A stretch of DNA of 64,000 bases from Prorocentrum cordatum. Its lineage: Eukaryota > Sar > Dinophyceae > Prorocentrales > Prorocentraceae. How positions within the stretch are numbered: the first letter of the stretch is position 1; each line of letters begins with the position of its first letter. Where the stretch lies: NCBI GenBank assembly GCA_963575745.1, contig CAUYUJ010019282.1, forward strand, positions 692,712-756,711, read 5' to 3'. Both the position numbers and the translations under genes were made by a program. The notes under the pieces were generated by a model. That model made no database searches. It was given only the letters and a program-made list of their open reading frames with translations, and was not told the origin of the DNA. Below are positions 23,856-36,100 of the stretch, piece by piece.

Positions 23856-26800
23856 CTAGATGGAGGGCGTGTTCCCCCGGCGGTCGCGGCTCTCGTCTCC
23901 GCTGCGGTCTCCGCCGCGCTCACTGGGGTCCCGGGGGCTGCCGCCATCGCCGCCCCTCGACGCGCGACCGTCCGCGCTGGGCCAGTCACGCTCACTCCGG
24001 CCGCGGCTGCCCTGGTCGCCCTTGGAGTGGCCGCCCTTGCCGCTCTTGTCGCCCTTGCCGCCGCTCTTGGAGCCCTTGGCGGCCTTGCCGGAGTACTTGC
24101 CCTTGACCTTGCCGCCCTTGCCGCCCTTGTCGCCCGCGCCCTTGCCACGCCAGGCTGGGATCCCACCCCCGCCCGCGGCAGCCTCCGCGGCGGCAGCACG
24201 CCGCCGCTTTTTCTCCTGCTCGTACCAGCCGCCGCGAGGAGCGCGAAGCTGCCCAGCGTGCTTCCCGGTCTTACGCCGCGTGCGGCCGGGCGGGGTGTCG
24301 CCGCGCCGCGCCCACGCTGGGTCCCGCGCCAGACTGTGGCTGGGCGACCTCTCGCGCTTGGGCCGGTGGCGGCTGGGCGACCTCTCACGCTTGGGCCAGC
24401 TGAGGTCGCCCGGCGGGCGGTCCCCCTCAGCCCCCGCACCCGTGGCACCCGTGCTGGGGCGCTCGCCATGGCCGACACTGGGGCCCGGCGCCTCCCGCAC
24501 GGTGTGGCCGCTCCGCCGGGCCTTCTCCACCACCGTCTTGGGTTTGCCGAAGGCGACGCGGCAAGCCTCGCAGTAGCTCACGTCGCACCCCTTACAGTGC
24601 CACCGCAGGGCTCCGCTGTTAGCTCCGCCCGCGGGGCACATCTCGCAACCCCAACCGTCTCCCGGGTCAAAGGAGCTCCAGCGCATCTTGAGTGCGCATG
24701 TCGGGCAGGCAGGCGGCTGGATGGTCGGGCCATCCTCCCCGTCGCTGCCTGGGTCAGGGCCGCGAGGCCGGCTCGCCCACTCCGTGACCACCGTGCACGG
24801 GTCCGTCTTGTAGAACCGATAGTTCGACCTCATGCACTCCCGCGCGCGCTTTGCGTCAGCGCGGCGCTGGAACTCCACCAGCACGCACGGCTCCCGCTTG
24901 TGGCGGTGGTCGTACAGGAAGGCGATGTGTTTGACGACCCCGAAGGGCACGACCACCTGCCTGACCACCTCGGCATCGACGTGGTGCGGTACCCGCTCGA
25001 TGCGGATGATGGACTCGCCCTCGTCGTGCTGGTCACTGGGCTGCTGCTGGGCGCCCTGGCGCTGCTCCTCCTTGCGCCTACGGCGGCTCCTCGAGCGCGG
25101 CTGGCGCTGGGGCGGCCCGTCCCCCGCGCCTGGCGCCTCCTCCACCTCGGTCTTCACCTCGAAGGACCGCGGCGGCGCCCCCCCGCTCTTGGGCTTCAGG
25201 ACGGCCTCACGCTTCACGATGTCGGCCTTCGGGGGGGCGCCGCCCGTCTTGGGTTTCAAGACGGCCTCCTCCTCCTGTCCCCTGCGCCCGCGATCGCGAG
25301 GCGCATCGCGCTCGCGATCGCGGCGCCTCGCGCGCGAGGGCGAGCGCAAGGGCGCAGGGCGCCTCTCGCGCTTGCGGACCTCTTCGGCGAGGCGCTCCTG
25401 GCCCGGCGACCGCGCGGGCCGCGGGCGCGCCTTTGGAGCGCCTTTGCTCTGGCGCCGCGCGGCAGCCTGGATGGCCGCACGCGCCAGCGCCGCGGTGACC
25501 GCGTCCTCTCCCGCCTCGAGGACCGGGGCTGGGGTCGACTTCCCCTCGCCCCTGCTCGAGGCGTCGTCGTCGGTGAGCTCCACGACCGCCTCCGCGTCCA
25601 CTGTGCGCATCATGTCGAGCAGCCCCTTGTTGTGCTTGCAGAGCTCGCGGAGCTCCGGCATGGGCTGCCCCTGGAACTGGGCCAAGGCGAGCGCCAGCTT
25701 GGCCGCCTGGCGCTGGACCTTGATATTCGGCCCCGCGCCCACCCCCCACGCACCCCGCTTGCCGTCGACGATCACCAGCTGGCCGTGGTCCTCGCTCGCC
25801 CCCGCGGCCAAGCAAGCCGCCGCGATGCACGGGGCTGCTTCGTGGTCGTGGTTGACCACCTCGACGAGGTCCTCGCTGTCCAGCTCGTTCACCACCGTGT
25901 ACAGGATGTTGTGGGCGGCACTCCGGAGCTCGTCCGACAGCGCGGCCCCCGAGACGACGACGCCGAGGGGGTTCACCGCCATGATGCTGTAGTCATGGCC
26001 ACGCGCCTTGCTCTGGTCCGGGGCCACCAGGCCCACCAGGAATCCCATGATGCACGCTGCCGGAGCGCGGGGCGACGGCGCGGCTGGCGCGCGGGGCTGG
26101 GGTGCGCGCGCTGCTCGCGCGCCTCGCTCTGGAGTGGGAGATGGCTGCGGATGAGAGGACCAAGAGGAGGTGGGCGTGCCTGGGGCGATCGGGAGCGGTA
26201 GCGAAAGGGGGGTCGAGGGCGAGAGGTCCACCGGGATACCCCCACAACGCGAAGCCCCCGCCCTGACCTGAATACCCGTGGGACCCGCCTGCTGCTTTCC
26301 CACACGCCCATTAACTCCTCGCCCTGGCTCGTATCTCACCAATTCCTCCTCTCCTTCCTCCTCCGTAGTTGACCCTGCTCGCGCCGAAGGGCGCGCCCAG
26401 GGGGGGCGCCCGGGCGCCCAGGCCGGGCGTTCCGAGGGCCTCAGATCGCTCCCAAACTGGGGCGGGTCGCTCCCGGCCAACTGGTCGGGGCGGGCGCCGG
26501 CCGCGGCGCCGTCGTCACCGCGGGCGTCCGGGGCCAATAAGGCGTGGCCCTCCGCCATGCCTCGGGCGAATGGAGCCTGACGCCGATGGTCCTCCCAGAG
26601 GTATCCGTGGAAGGCGTCCGTGGACCACCTCCCGAACCTCTTGACCGCTTCCAGGTCGCGACAGGCGTGGTACAACGCCGTCGCGCCCCCGATGCGCAGG
26701 GAGTGGGATCCCATCTGGCCTGCGTCCACGCCGCAGGCGGCAGCCGCGAGTTGGAGGAGCCCCTGCACCTCCTCCCGCATAATCGGGTGGCCATCGGGCC

Positions 26801-29800
26801 GGCGGAACAGGGGGAGCCCCGCCTCGGTTCCTCGTCCAAACCGGTCCGGCAGCTCCCTCTGGAGGTCGGCGAGTGCGTCCACGACACACAACTCCACCCC
26901 CGAACGGTAATGGTTGCGTACGCAACCTGCGTTAAACTGGTCCGTCTTGGACGACGTGATCGTCAGTACTACCTCATCGCAGTCGCTGAGCCTTGCGCTG
27001 GGTGTACCTCCGCGCATCCCCTGTACGTCCTGCCCACGCACCACCCGTCCCATACTCCAGGAGCGGTCCTCTTGGACCAAATACTCCGACGCGCGGAGCA
27101 TGAAAAAGTACCCCGTCATAAGCGCCGCCCATAGGATGGTCGCCTCCCGGCGCGTGGCCGTCCCGTGGGCGAACAAGTACTCTCGGAGCCAGCGCAACAT
27201 CCGGGGCGTGGCCGGCAGCTTCCGTTTCGCCTTTCCGTCCCAGCGGCGGAGTCCCTCGATCGTGGTCCAGAGCCGGCGCCGATCGGAGGTCACATCCCCA
27301 AACCCGGCCAGGGTGTGGGCATATCGAATGGCGAACAGGCGCTGGCGGATGGTCGTGGCTCGCCTCTTCATCACCTTGTACAGGTACACGACATACCGGA
27401 TGAGGTCATCCTCATCCGTAAGGCGGGCGTCCCGAGTCTCCCCCTGCAGGTATGGGCTCCGGCCTCGGAGCCTCCGCCAGAGTACCCAGTTACGCCACCC
27501 GGCGCTGTAATTGGCCCGCGTCCCTTCGGCAAGCTTGGCCAACATCGCCTCGGTGGCGGTCGCATCCAGCTCGCGGGGGTCGGTGAGTTCACCTTGAATC
27601 CCTTTCGGGGCGCCCCCGCCGGCGTACCGCCAGGCGGCGGGCTTCACCAGCGCGGGAGCAGGGGCGCTGCGGGTACGCCGACGGGCCTTGCGCGGGGGTG
27701 GAGCCTCGCCGCCCACGCCGTCCATGGCGCTTGGCCTGGGCATGCCCGCGCCTTCCGGAACAGCGAAGGTCACCGCCCCGACCCGCTCCCCGCCTGCCCC
27801 GTCCACCCCTGCTGCGGTGGACCGCGCGGTAGCAGGGGGGTCGAGCTGGTCCGCCAACCGAGCGGCGTCGTCCGTCGTCTTCCCCGCCTCCAGCGCAGCC
27901 TCGAATGGCCCGCTTGGGCGATCGGGGGCCTGAAGCCAGGCCTTTAGCCACAGCTTAACCATCTCGTCGTTAGCGAGTCGGTCGTGATCGGGCCCGACGC
28001 CAGCGCGCGCCCCGGGTGCCTCGCCTGCGCTCGCTGCCTCTACGGCCTGCCTCAGCAGGCGCTCCGCCCACTGGAGCACCCAGCGGGCCGTGCGACGCGG
28101 GAGTGCACGAGCGGCCTGCCGCATGCGCTCGGCGATCGGCATACCTCCAAGGCCCAAGGCATCCCACAGCTCCGCCGTGCCCCCCTGGGCGCACCAGATT
28201 TCTTTCGGGTGCAGGGCTCGCACGGTCCAGCCGCCCTCGGACCCTTCCAGGATCAGGGTGTTCGCGTAGCCCTTCCACGGGTCGGGCTTCGCCCGTGCCG
28301 TATGGCAGGGCCCGCGCGGATCATGAATCACCACGCGCTGGGCCCGCCCGCCTCCCGCGGGCTGCCACGTGCCCCGCGGCCAAGGCATCATGCGATCCCC
28401 CGTCGTCGAGATCCGAGGGTCCACGAGCAAGGTGCCGTTGTCGAGGTCCAGGCGGAGCTCATCCAGCGGTGGCCGCCCTGCCTCCTTCCAGAGCTGGCAG
28501 AGGCCGCGTGGCTCCACGCAGGGCTGTCCCAGGGGGGGTACGGGGCCCGATGCCCGAACCCGTTCCCCGCAACCCCAAACCTGGACCGCCCGCGCGCGTG
28601 CCGTGACGTCGCCGAAGTGCGTGCACAGTAGGCGCGTCTCTGGGGAGAGTGCCACATAGCCAAGGCGCCGTAAGCGCGCCCCTAGTCGCACTGCAGCGTA
28701 GTTGACGGGGGCGTCGAGCAGCACGGCCAGTGGCCGAGTGGTGATCAGTAGCCGCTCCAGGCCCGTCGCTTCGCGTCCACCGGGGTCCTCCGATAGTGAC
28801 ACGCACAGCCAGCGGGTCCGCGGGGCCCCAGTGGGGTCCTCGGGGTGGTCCCCGTCGTCCGGGTCCCATCGGTCACCGACATCCCACGGCGCTAGCAGCG
28901 CCGACCCACCGAGGCTCTCCCATGCCCCCCCAAAGGGGGGCCACGCGGTTCCCACCTCCAGCAGCCGCGCCCCCTCGACCTGCAGGGGGGCGTAGCGTGG
29001 TAGGGCCTCCCGGGCTCCTTTGACTTGGAGTGCAGCCGCGCGCCAGGGCCCGTCGTCTCCTGGCATCCGCAGCTCGCGCTGGGCGGCCTCCTCCACCAGC
29101 TCGCCCCACGGAGCTGCCGGCGACAGCTCGGTCCATCCGGCCTCCGCCATCCGCTGGCGTACCTCCTCCACCGTGGCACGAGTAATGAAGTCGGCCAGCT
29201 CGTTGTGGTAAGTCCGTAAGTAAAGCCCGTCCAGGACCCGGAACTTGTACCGTAGCTCCAGCATGGCCAGGACTCGAAGCAGGTGGCGCGCCACCGCGTT
29301 CCGCGCCCGGCGGCGTCGCAGCCAGCGGCTGACATTGCTGTTGTCAGTGACGTACGGCAATAGCAGCTGGAACCAGTCCGGGCCCTTCTCGGCCGCCAAG
29401 GCTATCAGACAGAGGAGTTCGACCACCGCGATGATCTCCCCCTCCCCCTGCCAAGTGACCCCAGGGGCGGAGCGGAGCGTCTCCAGATAGGGAGCCGCCT
29501 CCGCCACGATGTACTCGCGCGAGGACCAGTCCAGCGCACCGATCCGATCCAGGGTGGCATCGCCTCCCAGCCAGCGCAGCTTGCCGAGCGCCCCCGGGAG
29601 TGCGAGGGCCTCGCGAAGGCCTAGCAGGCCCTCGAAGGAGGTCTCGAAGTTACCCTCGACCGGCATCTCAAAGCAGACGCGCAGCCAATCCAAGGTCTGG
29701 TGCCAATCGTCCCACGCAGCCTCTACCATCTCGGGGTCGCCCGGCGGATGGACGTAGGCCTGACCTGGGTCACCCGACAGCATCCGGTGGACCGCTGGGA

Positions 29801-30101
29801 GCTCCAGGCTCAGGGCTGGAGCTGCGCAGGCGCAGAACTGGCCGAGCCCACTTAGCTCCCTCGCGGTTCGCAGCCGGACCATGCGGCAGCCGAAGCTCAG
29901 CTCCGGCTCCGCCAATAGGAAGCGCATCTTCATGGCCTTGGGCTCCGGGAGTCCAACTCGCTCGCGCTCGAAGTCCATACTGAGCCCCCAGATAATCTGC
30001 GTGGTGGAAGGCTCCCCCTCGGCGTCCCTCTTGCTGACGTTCACTGCTTCGGACCCAAACACCTCACGTATGGAGGCATCCAAGCGTCGCAGGCCATCCA
30101 C
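23856..30101 (-). CDS. Pol C-terminal part: RT thumb, RNase H, tyrosine recombinase, RRM and Cys-rich finger
   Basis: A 2081-residue open frame. Residues 1-65 complete the RT: a lysine/EG segment, an IIWGLSMDF core and LPEPKAMK. RNase H follows, with D181 (GGDATLD), E228 region, D253 (TDNSN) and H299..D304 (YHNELAD). The tyrosine recombinase (about 870-1180) has an Arg in LRASEYL, HSLR in HSLRIGG, Trp in GRWSTD and a candidate nucleophile Tyr in HGYLW. After a Pro-rich linker comes a segment (from about residue 1350) with a weak dsRNA-binding-like helix. Next are an Arg/Ser-rich region, an RRM-like domain (about 1695-1756) and a Cys-rich ZZ/RanBP2-like finger (about 1796-1850). The C-terminus is rich in Lys, Ser and Gly. 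The first codon at 30101 is GTG, so entry is probably by -1 frameshifting from the upstream frame rather than a true start. A separate start at the ATG near 26050 is an alternative for the RNA-binding part. Confidence 0.85.
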   Translation of the reverse strand: MDGLRRLDASIREVFGSEAVNVSKRDAEGEPSTTQIIWGLSMDFERERVGLPEPKAMKMRFLLAEPELSFGCRMVRLRTARELSGLGQFCACAAPALSLELPAVHRMLSGDPGQAYVHPPGDPEMVEAAWDDWHQTLDWLRVCFEMPVEGNFETSFEGLLGLREALALPGALGKLRWLGGDATLDRIGALDWSSREYIVAEAAPYLETLRSAPGVTWQGEGEIIAVVELLCLIALAAEKGPDWFQLLLPYVTDNSNVSRWLRRRRARNAVARHLLRVLAMLELRYKFRVLDGLYLRTYHNELADFITRATVEEVRQRMAEAGWTELSPAAPWGELVEEAAQRELRMPGDDGPWRAAALQVKGAREALPRYAPLQVEGARLLEVGTAWPPFGGAWESLGGSALLAPWDVGDRWDPDDGDHPEDPTGAPRTRWLCVSLSEDPGGREATGLERLLITTRPLAVLLDAPVNYAAVRLGARLRRLGYVALSPETRLLCTHFGDVTARARAVQVWGCGERVRASGPVPPLGQPCVEPRGLCQLWKEAGRPPLDELRLDLDNGTLLVDPRISTTGDRMMPWPRGTWQPAGGGRAQRVVIHDPRGPCHTARAKPDPWKGYANTLILEGSEGGWTVRALHPKEIWCAQGGTAELWDALGLGGMPIAERMRQAARALPRRTARWVLQWAERLLRQAVEAASAGEAPGARAGVGPDHDRLANDEMVKLWLKAWLQAPDRPSGPFEAALEAGKTTDDAARLADQLDPPATARSTAAGVDGAGGERVGAVTFAVPEGAGMPRPSAMDGVGGEAPPPRKARRRTRSAPAPALVKPAAWRYAGGGAPKGIQGELTDPRELDATATEAMLAKLAEGTRANYSAGWRNWVLWRRLRGRSPYLQGETRDARLTDEDDLIRYVVYLYKVMKRRATTIRQRLFAIRYAHTLAGFGDVTSDRRRLWTTIEGLRRWDGKAKRKLPATPRMLRWLREYLFAHGTATRREATILWAALMTGYFFMLRASEYLVQEDRSWSMGRVVRGQDVQGMRGGTPSARLSDCDEVVLTITSSKTDQFNAGCVRNHYRSGVELCVVDALADLQRELPDRFGRGTEAGLPLFRRPDGHPIMREEVQGLLQLAAAACGVDAGQMGSHSLRIGGATALYHACRDLEAVKRFGRWSTDAFHGYLWEDHRRQAPFARGMAEGHALLAPDARGDDGAAAGARPDQLAGSDPPQFGSDLRPSERPAWAPGRPPWARPSARAGSTTEEEGEEELVRYEPGRGVNGRVGKQQAGPTGIQVRAGASRCGGIPVDLSPSTPLSLPLPIAPGTPTSSWSSHPQPSPTPERGARAARAPQPRAPAAPSPRAPAACIMGFLVGLVAPDQSKARGHDYSIMAVNPLGVVVSGAALSDELRSAAHNILYTVVNELDSEDLVEVVNHDHEAAPCIAAACLAAGASEDHGQLVIVDGKRGAWGVGAGPNIKVQRQAAKLALALAQFQGQPMPELRELCKHNKGLLDMMRTVDAEAVVELTDDDASSRGEGKSTPAPVLEAGEDAVTAALARAAIQAAARRQSKGAPKARPRPARSPGQERLAEEVRKRERRPAPLRSPSRARRRDRERDAPRDRGRRGQEEEAVLKPKTGGAPPKADIVKREAVLKPKSGGAPPRSFEVKTEVEEAPGAGDGPPQRQPRSRSRRRRKEEQRQGAQQQPSDQHDEGESIIRIERVPHHVDAEVVRQVVVPFGVVKHIAFLYDHRHKREPCVLVEFQRRADAKRARECMRSNYRFYKTDPCTVVTEWASRPRGPDPGSDGEDGPTIQPPACPTCALKMRWSSFDPGDGWGCEMCPAGGANSGALRWHCKGCDVSYCEACRVAFGKPKTVVEKARRSGHTVREAPGPSVGHGERPSTGATGAGAEGDRPPGDLSWPKRERSPSRHRPKRERSPSHSLARDPAWARRGDTPPGRTRRKTGKHAGQLRAPRGGWYEQEKKRRRAAAAEAAAGGGGIPAWRGKGAGDKGGKGGKVKGKYSGKAAKGSKSGGKGDKSGKGGHSKGDQGSRGRSERDWPSADGRASRGGDGGSPRDPSERGGDRSGDESRDRRGNTPSI

Positions 30102-33100
30102 GGTCGGACCCCAATGTCGGGCTCCACCACCACAGGGTCATCCATGAGCCACTCCGAGTGGAAGTGGGTGGTGTCGTGCCAGTGCGGCTCCCCAGGCCGA
30201 TAGCTCTCGTGGAGCTCCCTCGCCGCCAGGGCGAGCATCATGTAATTGCCTGGGGCTCCCGTCCACCCAAACACCATGGCTAGGTAAACGACTCTGACGT
30301 CCCCCTCGATGCCAGCGTGGGCCCCCGGTAACGAGGTGCCAAAGTCCCCGACGTCCGCCGGGGCGATGTCCAACCACTTGAAGGCCCGCGAGACGTCCCG
30401 CTTGGCGCAGAGGAGGCGCGCTCCGGGGTGGCGCGCGCGATGCCATACCGCCGTCCTCGCCACTTGCCGATGGCGTGGCTGGACGGCAGGCGGGCGGTCG
30501 CGCTTGTGTGTGGCGGCGTTGGCCGAGAGCATCGCATGGATCATACGCCCTTCGGACGATAAGGTTCTGTCCGGTAGCTGCTTCGGTGCCCTCCCCAGGG
30601 GGGCTTCCACCAGCTCCGTCAGAAAACCCTCTGCCGCCTGGGACGCCACCAGGACGATCCCCCAGGTCACATCCGCCCATACCTTCTGGTAGGCCTCGTC
30701 GATGTGGGCTCGCACGCTGGGGTACGGCTGGGCTCGCTCGCGCCTCCGCGGCGCGCCCCGCCGCGCGGAGGCTCCCCCTTCCGCTAGCTCCCGGACGTAC
30801 TCGAAGTGCTCTCGGCTTAAACACCGTCGCACCTTGTCCCCCAGGACGCCCCGAAGGGGGTTGCCTAGGCGCTCGTGGCGCGCGCGCCTAAGCAGCGCGG
30901 CCGCTTCCTTCAGGGACCCCGTCCGCTGGAGGAGCTGATCCCCCAGCCCTACCAGGGTCCGCATGGCTTCGGGGTCATACTCAGGGTGCTCCGTGCAGAA
31001 GGTCAGGTAGACCGTGGCCAGCTCCGCCGGGCTGCACCCGTCGAGGTCCTCCGCGATATCTCTGGCCGGATCCTCGCAAGGGGGTCGAGTCTTGCCCGCA
31101 CTCACCTCCCCCTGTGCCTTGCCCAATGGGGGCTTAGGAAGCCCCGCCAATGCTCGGTGCATGGCTGGGCTAAGCCTACCGCATTTTGAGCCGTCCCCTG
31201 AGGCCTGCAGGCGCTCGATTCCAGTGAAGTCGACGCCCTGCAGGCGCCCGGGCGCCTCCGCCCGGGCGATTTTGGGGGACGCCCCCGGGCCATCCTCCCA
31301 TATAGGCGCCAACTGCCGACGCAGTTGGCTCACCGACCAGCGGTGATAGGCCCCTTTCAACACCTTTGCCCACGCGGCGCAAAGGCGGGGGGCCCAAACC
31401 TGCGCCTCCTTGGTGCGCTTAATGCCCGAGCCCGGCACGTGATCCTTCAGCTCGACGTGGTGGTGGTCACGGGGGCAACGTCGCGCCAACAACAGAGCGT
31501 GCAGATACAGCCGGGGGCTGACGAGCCACCAGCTGCCCTTGCGATAGCGGCTCTCTGGCGCGTCGGACGGGGCCTTACCCCAGGCGCACATGTGGATCGG
31601 GACGATCATGGCCCCCGTCGCTCGACGCAGCTCGTGCATCGGGGCCTGGTCCCAAATCTTGGGGTAGCGGCCCGAGGGGCAGGAGGACTCGATGAGAAAC
31701 TCCTTGCCAGCGTCGTGTAGGATGCGGCAGGTGTCGCACGTGAACTGTGTGTGGCTGTTACCCACGCGCTCGAACTCTTTGGAGCCATCCCCCTCGGGGT
31801 GCTCCCACGTGCGGGTGCCCTGCGGGGTCCCGCCCGGCTGGGTCATGAGCCCGAGGTCGGTGTACGAGCCACACGGGGTACCCCAGCACCAAACGTTGGC
31901 CACGTCGGGGCCCATGGGGGTCCGTGCGGCCTCCTGTAGGCGCGCGCGGACCGCTGGGTCGAGGGTGTCATGATCCGGCCGTGGGCCGGATTCTCGGAGG
32001 GGGTCGTCGTAATATTCGATCGGTTCCAGCACCCGGATGCCCTCGGCGCGAAGCGCGGCCGACCAATTTCCCGAACCGGCGTACACCTCCTGGGCGATCA
32101 AACCGTACGCGAACGCGGGGTCGTGTCGAAGTGGCATCGCGTTCGCCTCCAGGAGGCGTGCCTGGACGTCGGCTGGATGTTCCCCGAACGAGGCCGGCGC
32201 GCGTCCCACTGCGCGGCCCGCCCGACCTTCCGCTGCCTTGCAGTGGGTGCAGGGCGCGCTCTTGCCCGGGACGGTGGGTTCAACGTCCGGGCCTTCATCG
32301 AGCATCTCGCGCCAGCCGACACTTACGATCTCGCGGGACAGGCGTCCTGCGTGCCCCCAGCGCTGGCCTAGGGCCGCCGCCTCCGCGTGGGAGCGTGGGC
32401 GCAAGGCGCGCATATGGCCACGCCAGATCAGGAGCGGAATTACGTGATCCTCCGCGCCGACGCCCGTTCCCATTAGGTGGTCCACGCATAGGCGCCCACT
32501 GCCGTTGACACGGTGCACCTGGAGCGTGACGGCGTCGAGGTCGGCGACAGGGCATGCTGCCAGGCAGCGATAGTCCTTGTCGTGGTGCGGGTGCACCGCA
32601 TCGTGGACGTAGGAGCGGACATCGGCCTCCAGGGCCGTGATCCACGGCGGGGAGTCGCCCAGGGCACGCAGGGCCTCATGGGCCTCCTCCCATAGTGCAT
32701 GGCGATACGTCGCGGCCAACTGCTGCACCGCGTCTGGGCTGGGCTCACCTGTGCCCTCGCCCGCGCGTAGCAGGAGCACCCCCGCAGCTACGTGCAGTAG
32801 CAGGCACTGCCGCTCCTCGGTGTCGCCCACCTCCAGGCCCATCGCCTGGCCCATCTCCTCTGTAGGGCCGAGGCGGTCCCGATAGTCGATGAAGTCCCAC
32901 TGGATGCGGGTGTCCCCGTCCCAGAAGGTATAGGACCCGCGGCCTATCAGCCCGCCGGGGTCCCACGCAACCGGGCCAACCTCGGCCCCGCCCTCGGTGA
33001 CGTATCCTGCGGCGCAGCTAAGCGCCTCATGCAGGTCGGCTGCCTCGCTGCTGAGACCCCGATGGCCTCGGTCCACGGCTTCCTCGAGGGCTCGCTCCAG

Positions 33101-36100
33101 AGTAAGCCGCTCCCCGCGCAGGCGCGCCCCCAAGACGCGCCCGCGCACGTGGCTCTGCAAGTACTCGCTGGCCCCCTTCAGAGGTGCGAAGATGCCCTCG
33201 GCTTCGAGCTCCTGCATGAGTTTGAGGCGAAGCTCCGGCCCATCACCCGCGGGCTGGGCGTCCCAAGTGGCCGCCGCGCGCGGGTGGTCGTGGTCTTCGA
33301 GCCATCCGAAGTCGGGGCCCTTAACCGCTTCCCGGAGGTCGGATTCCATCGCGGTAAGCTGGAGCGCGGTGTAGTCGTCCGGGGCCTGCCCCGGGCCCGG
33401 GTCGCCCGCTGCTCGCGAGCCGCTGCCACGGCCCCGGCCCTTTTCCTTCTGGGAGTCAGGGGGAGCAGGTGGGGAAGTGTCCTCGCCAACCTTCTCGGCC
33501 TCGGCTGCCTTGGCTTGCGAGCGCAGCTGCGCAATCATCCCATCCACCTGCTTGGGATCGATCCGGGGCGTCCCAAGGAGCCCCCCGCGCCTCGTGAGCT
33601 GCATGACTACCGAGTAGTCCAATCCGCGCGTTGACTTGATGGGGTCATGGGAGTTAGGGCAATCGCAAGCCTTCCGCGAGCAGCCCATGTGCGTGGTGGC
33701 CCCCCAGCAGATAGGGACGTTGTCTTTATTGCGGGGCGCATGCGCCACGGATCGCGTCCGCTCCGGGCGTGTTAGTTCCTTGCCCGCTGGGTACGCCCTC
33801 TTGGGGGCTGTCCCCGCTGGGGCCCCGGTGCCCGCCTTGGGCCTGTCATCCCCCTGCGCCGTGGGCCGGGGATCGCCCATTTCCTCGCTCCCTCCCGCTT
33901 TGGGCGGTCGCTTCGTGAGGTGGGCGTTCAGCTGCCCATTGAGGAGGCGCGTGAGTGCGGCCTTGCGCCGGGGCACGACCACCTGCTGGTAGTAGGCGTT
34001 CGGGTCCCCGAGGTCGAACGTTCGGGGCAAATCGTAGCCGTTCTCCGGCATGAGTAGGATGTACTTGATGTCCTCCCTCCTCGGGTTCTCGGTGTCGAGC
34101 TCTCGACAGAGCCGGCGCCTCAGCTCCCGCAACTCCTCGACCCAGGTGCTTCGGAGCTCTTCCCACAGATCCTTGACCCAATGGTCTGGGAACTCCGATG
34201 GGTCCCTCTCGAAGGCCGCCTCCAAGAACCCTAACGACCGCCGACGCTCCGCCCCGTGTGCGACCCCTATGATGGACTCGAACATCTGGATCTCGCACCG
34301 GGCCCTCTTGAACCAGGTCGCCATGTGGGTGGCGGGCCGTTGGCGGGGCTCCAGCTTGTCGTCCACAGGGAGCCGATAGCCATCGAAGTCCTCGTCACGC
34401 GCGGGGACGCAGTCGTCCACCGCCAGGTCGTGAGGGCCCGTCCCGAAGGCGAGCGCCGCGTAGCCGTGTGCCACACGGTTGGTAACCAGGCAGGGAAACC
34501 CGATCGTCTTGAGCGTGCTCTTGGAGTGCGCACACATGCGCTTGAGTGAGTCGAACAAGTCCTTCCCCGTGATACCCTCGCAGGCCTCAACCACGAAGGT
34601 GTTGCATCCCCGGGCTATGTAAAGATCAAGTTCCTCGTCCCGACCGATCCCTGCCCTGGTGCCCCGGGCCTTCTTGTCGCCCTCGGTGGCCCGCGCCTGC
34701 CGCTCGGCGGCGAGGACGTGGCGTTCAGTGAGGCGGTTCTGGCGATCCAGGCGCTCGATGATCTGGGCTTCGGCCTCGACTGTAAGCCCGCCCAGGGCGC
34801 CCGCCGCCCCGGCGTCGTCTGGACCCCCAGCTCGCTCCCCACCCAGGCCGCCCCCGTGGGGCGTCTGGCCAGTGAGGTGGCCAAGGACCGAGGCCCCGTC
34901 GAGGAGCGGATTGGCCCCACGGGCGGCCCCCCCGCGTCCATCGCGTGCCAGCAGGTCCCGATCACCCAGCAAGCCCCGTCGTGGGCCCGTGGGTTGGATG
35001 GGGGGCATGGCACCGAAGAGCTCGCGTCGGGGTCCCTGCTTCGGGCTGGGATCCCGTCCCCGCGCCGAGCGACTCCGCGACCCCTCACGTGAGAGGCCCC
35101 CCTGCAGGGGAACCTTGTCGGCGGCCGCAGCACGCTCCCGCGCGCGCGCTTCCAGCTGCGCATCCTCCAAATCCGCGAGGGCGCGCTCTAGGTCGGACCC
35201 CAGTGGGCCCGCCGCTGCCACCTGTGCGACCCTCCGCCGCAGCTGCCGCTCCGCCTGATCAAGCGGAACCCCGAGCAGGTCCGCGGCCATACCTAATGCA
35301 CTGAGGGCCGCCGCTTGGCCCCCCCGTCCTTTGAGATCCTCGGCTCGCAAGGAGTCCATGAACATTTCGAGCGGGTCGGGCTCCTCGGCATCCTCGCTCA
35401 CGCCGGCGGCGGCCGCCGCTAAGCGCGACAGTGCCGCCACGGGGGCGGGACGGGGCAAGCCCTCCATCCCGGGCGCAGGCGGCGCCCCCTGCGCGCCCCC
35501 CCGCCGATGGTGGCCGAGTGTGCGCACCGGGTCGTGCTGCAGCTGCTGGCGCTCCGTGTTCGTCAGGTAGCGCCGCCTCCAGCCGCTCGCGCTTTCCACG
35601 TCCACACCGCCCCACTGCTCCTGGCGTAACATCGCCAGCAGATCCTGCGGGATGTGGTGGGCGATGACACGCAACCCCACTTCCCGAGCCCCTTGGGGGA
35701 CCTCGTACAGCAGCCGATTGATCCAATCTATCGGGTAGCGCCCGTCCTCCAGCGGGGGGGGGTGCCGTACGACCTCGCTGGCTGGGACCTCCACCCTGAC
35801 GCCCTCGAGGCTAGTCCCGATGATAAGTCTGGCGTCCCCGCCAGTGCCCCGTACGTCGAGCCCCTCGCATTCTCCCAATAGAATAAACCAAGGACTCGCC
35901 GGGGGCGCGCCGTACGCCTCCTCGGCTCCCCGAGGGTCGCCCGGGAGTATCGGGCAGACCTTCACGAGTAGGGGCTCCTGAAGCCACCCGTGGTGGGCGA
36001 TCCGATCGCCCGGGGCCCCGCGGTCGGCAGACCGTGAGCGTCCGCTGGCCCTTGCTTCCGCGGAGCGTGTGCGACGCGGCTGCGGCCCCGAGGTTAGGGC

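Noticed and set aside
24027-26201. 724-aa plus-strand frame
   Set aside because: Antisense shadow of the recombinase/RRM frame, which has real domains.
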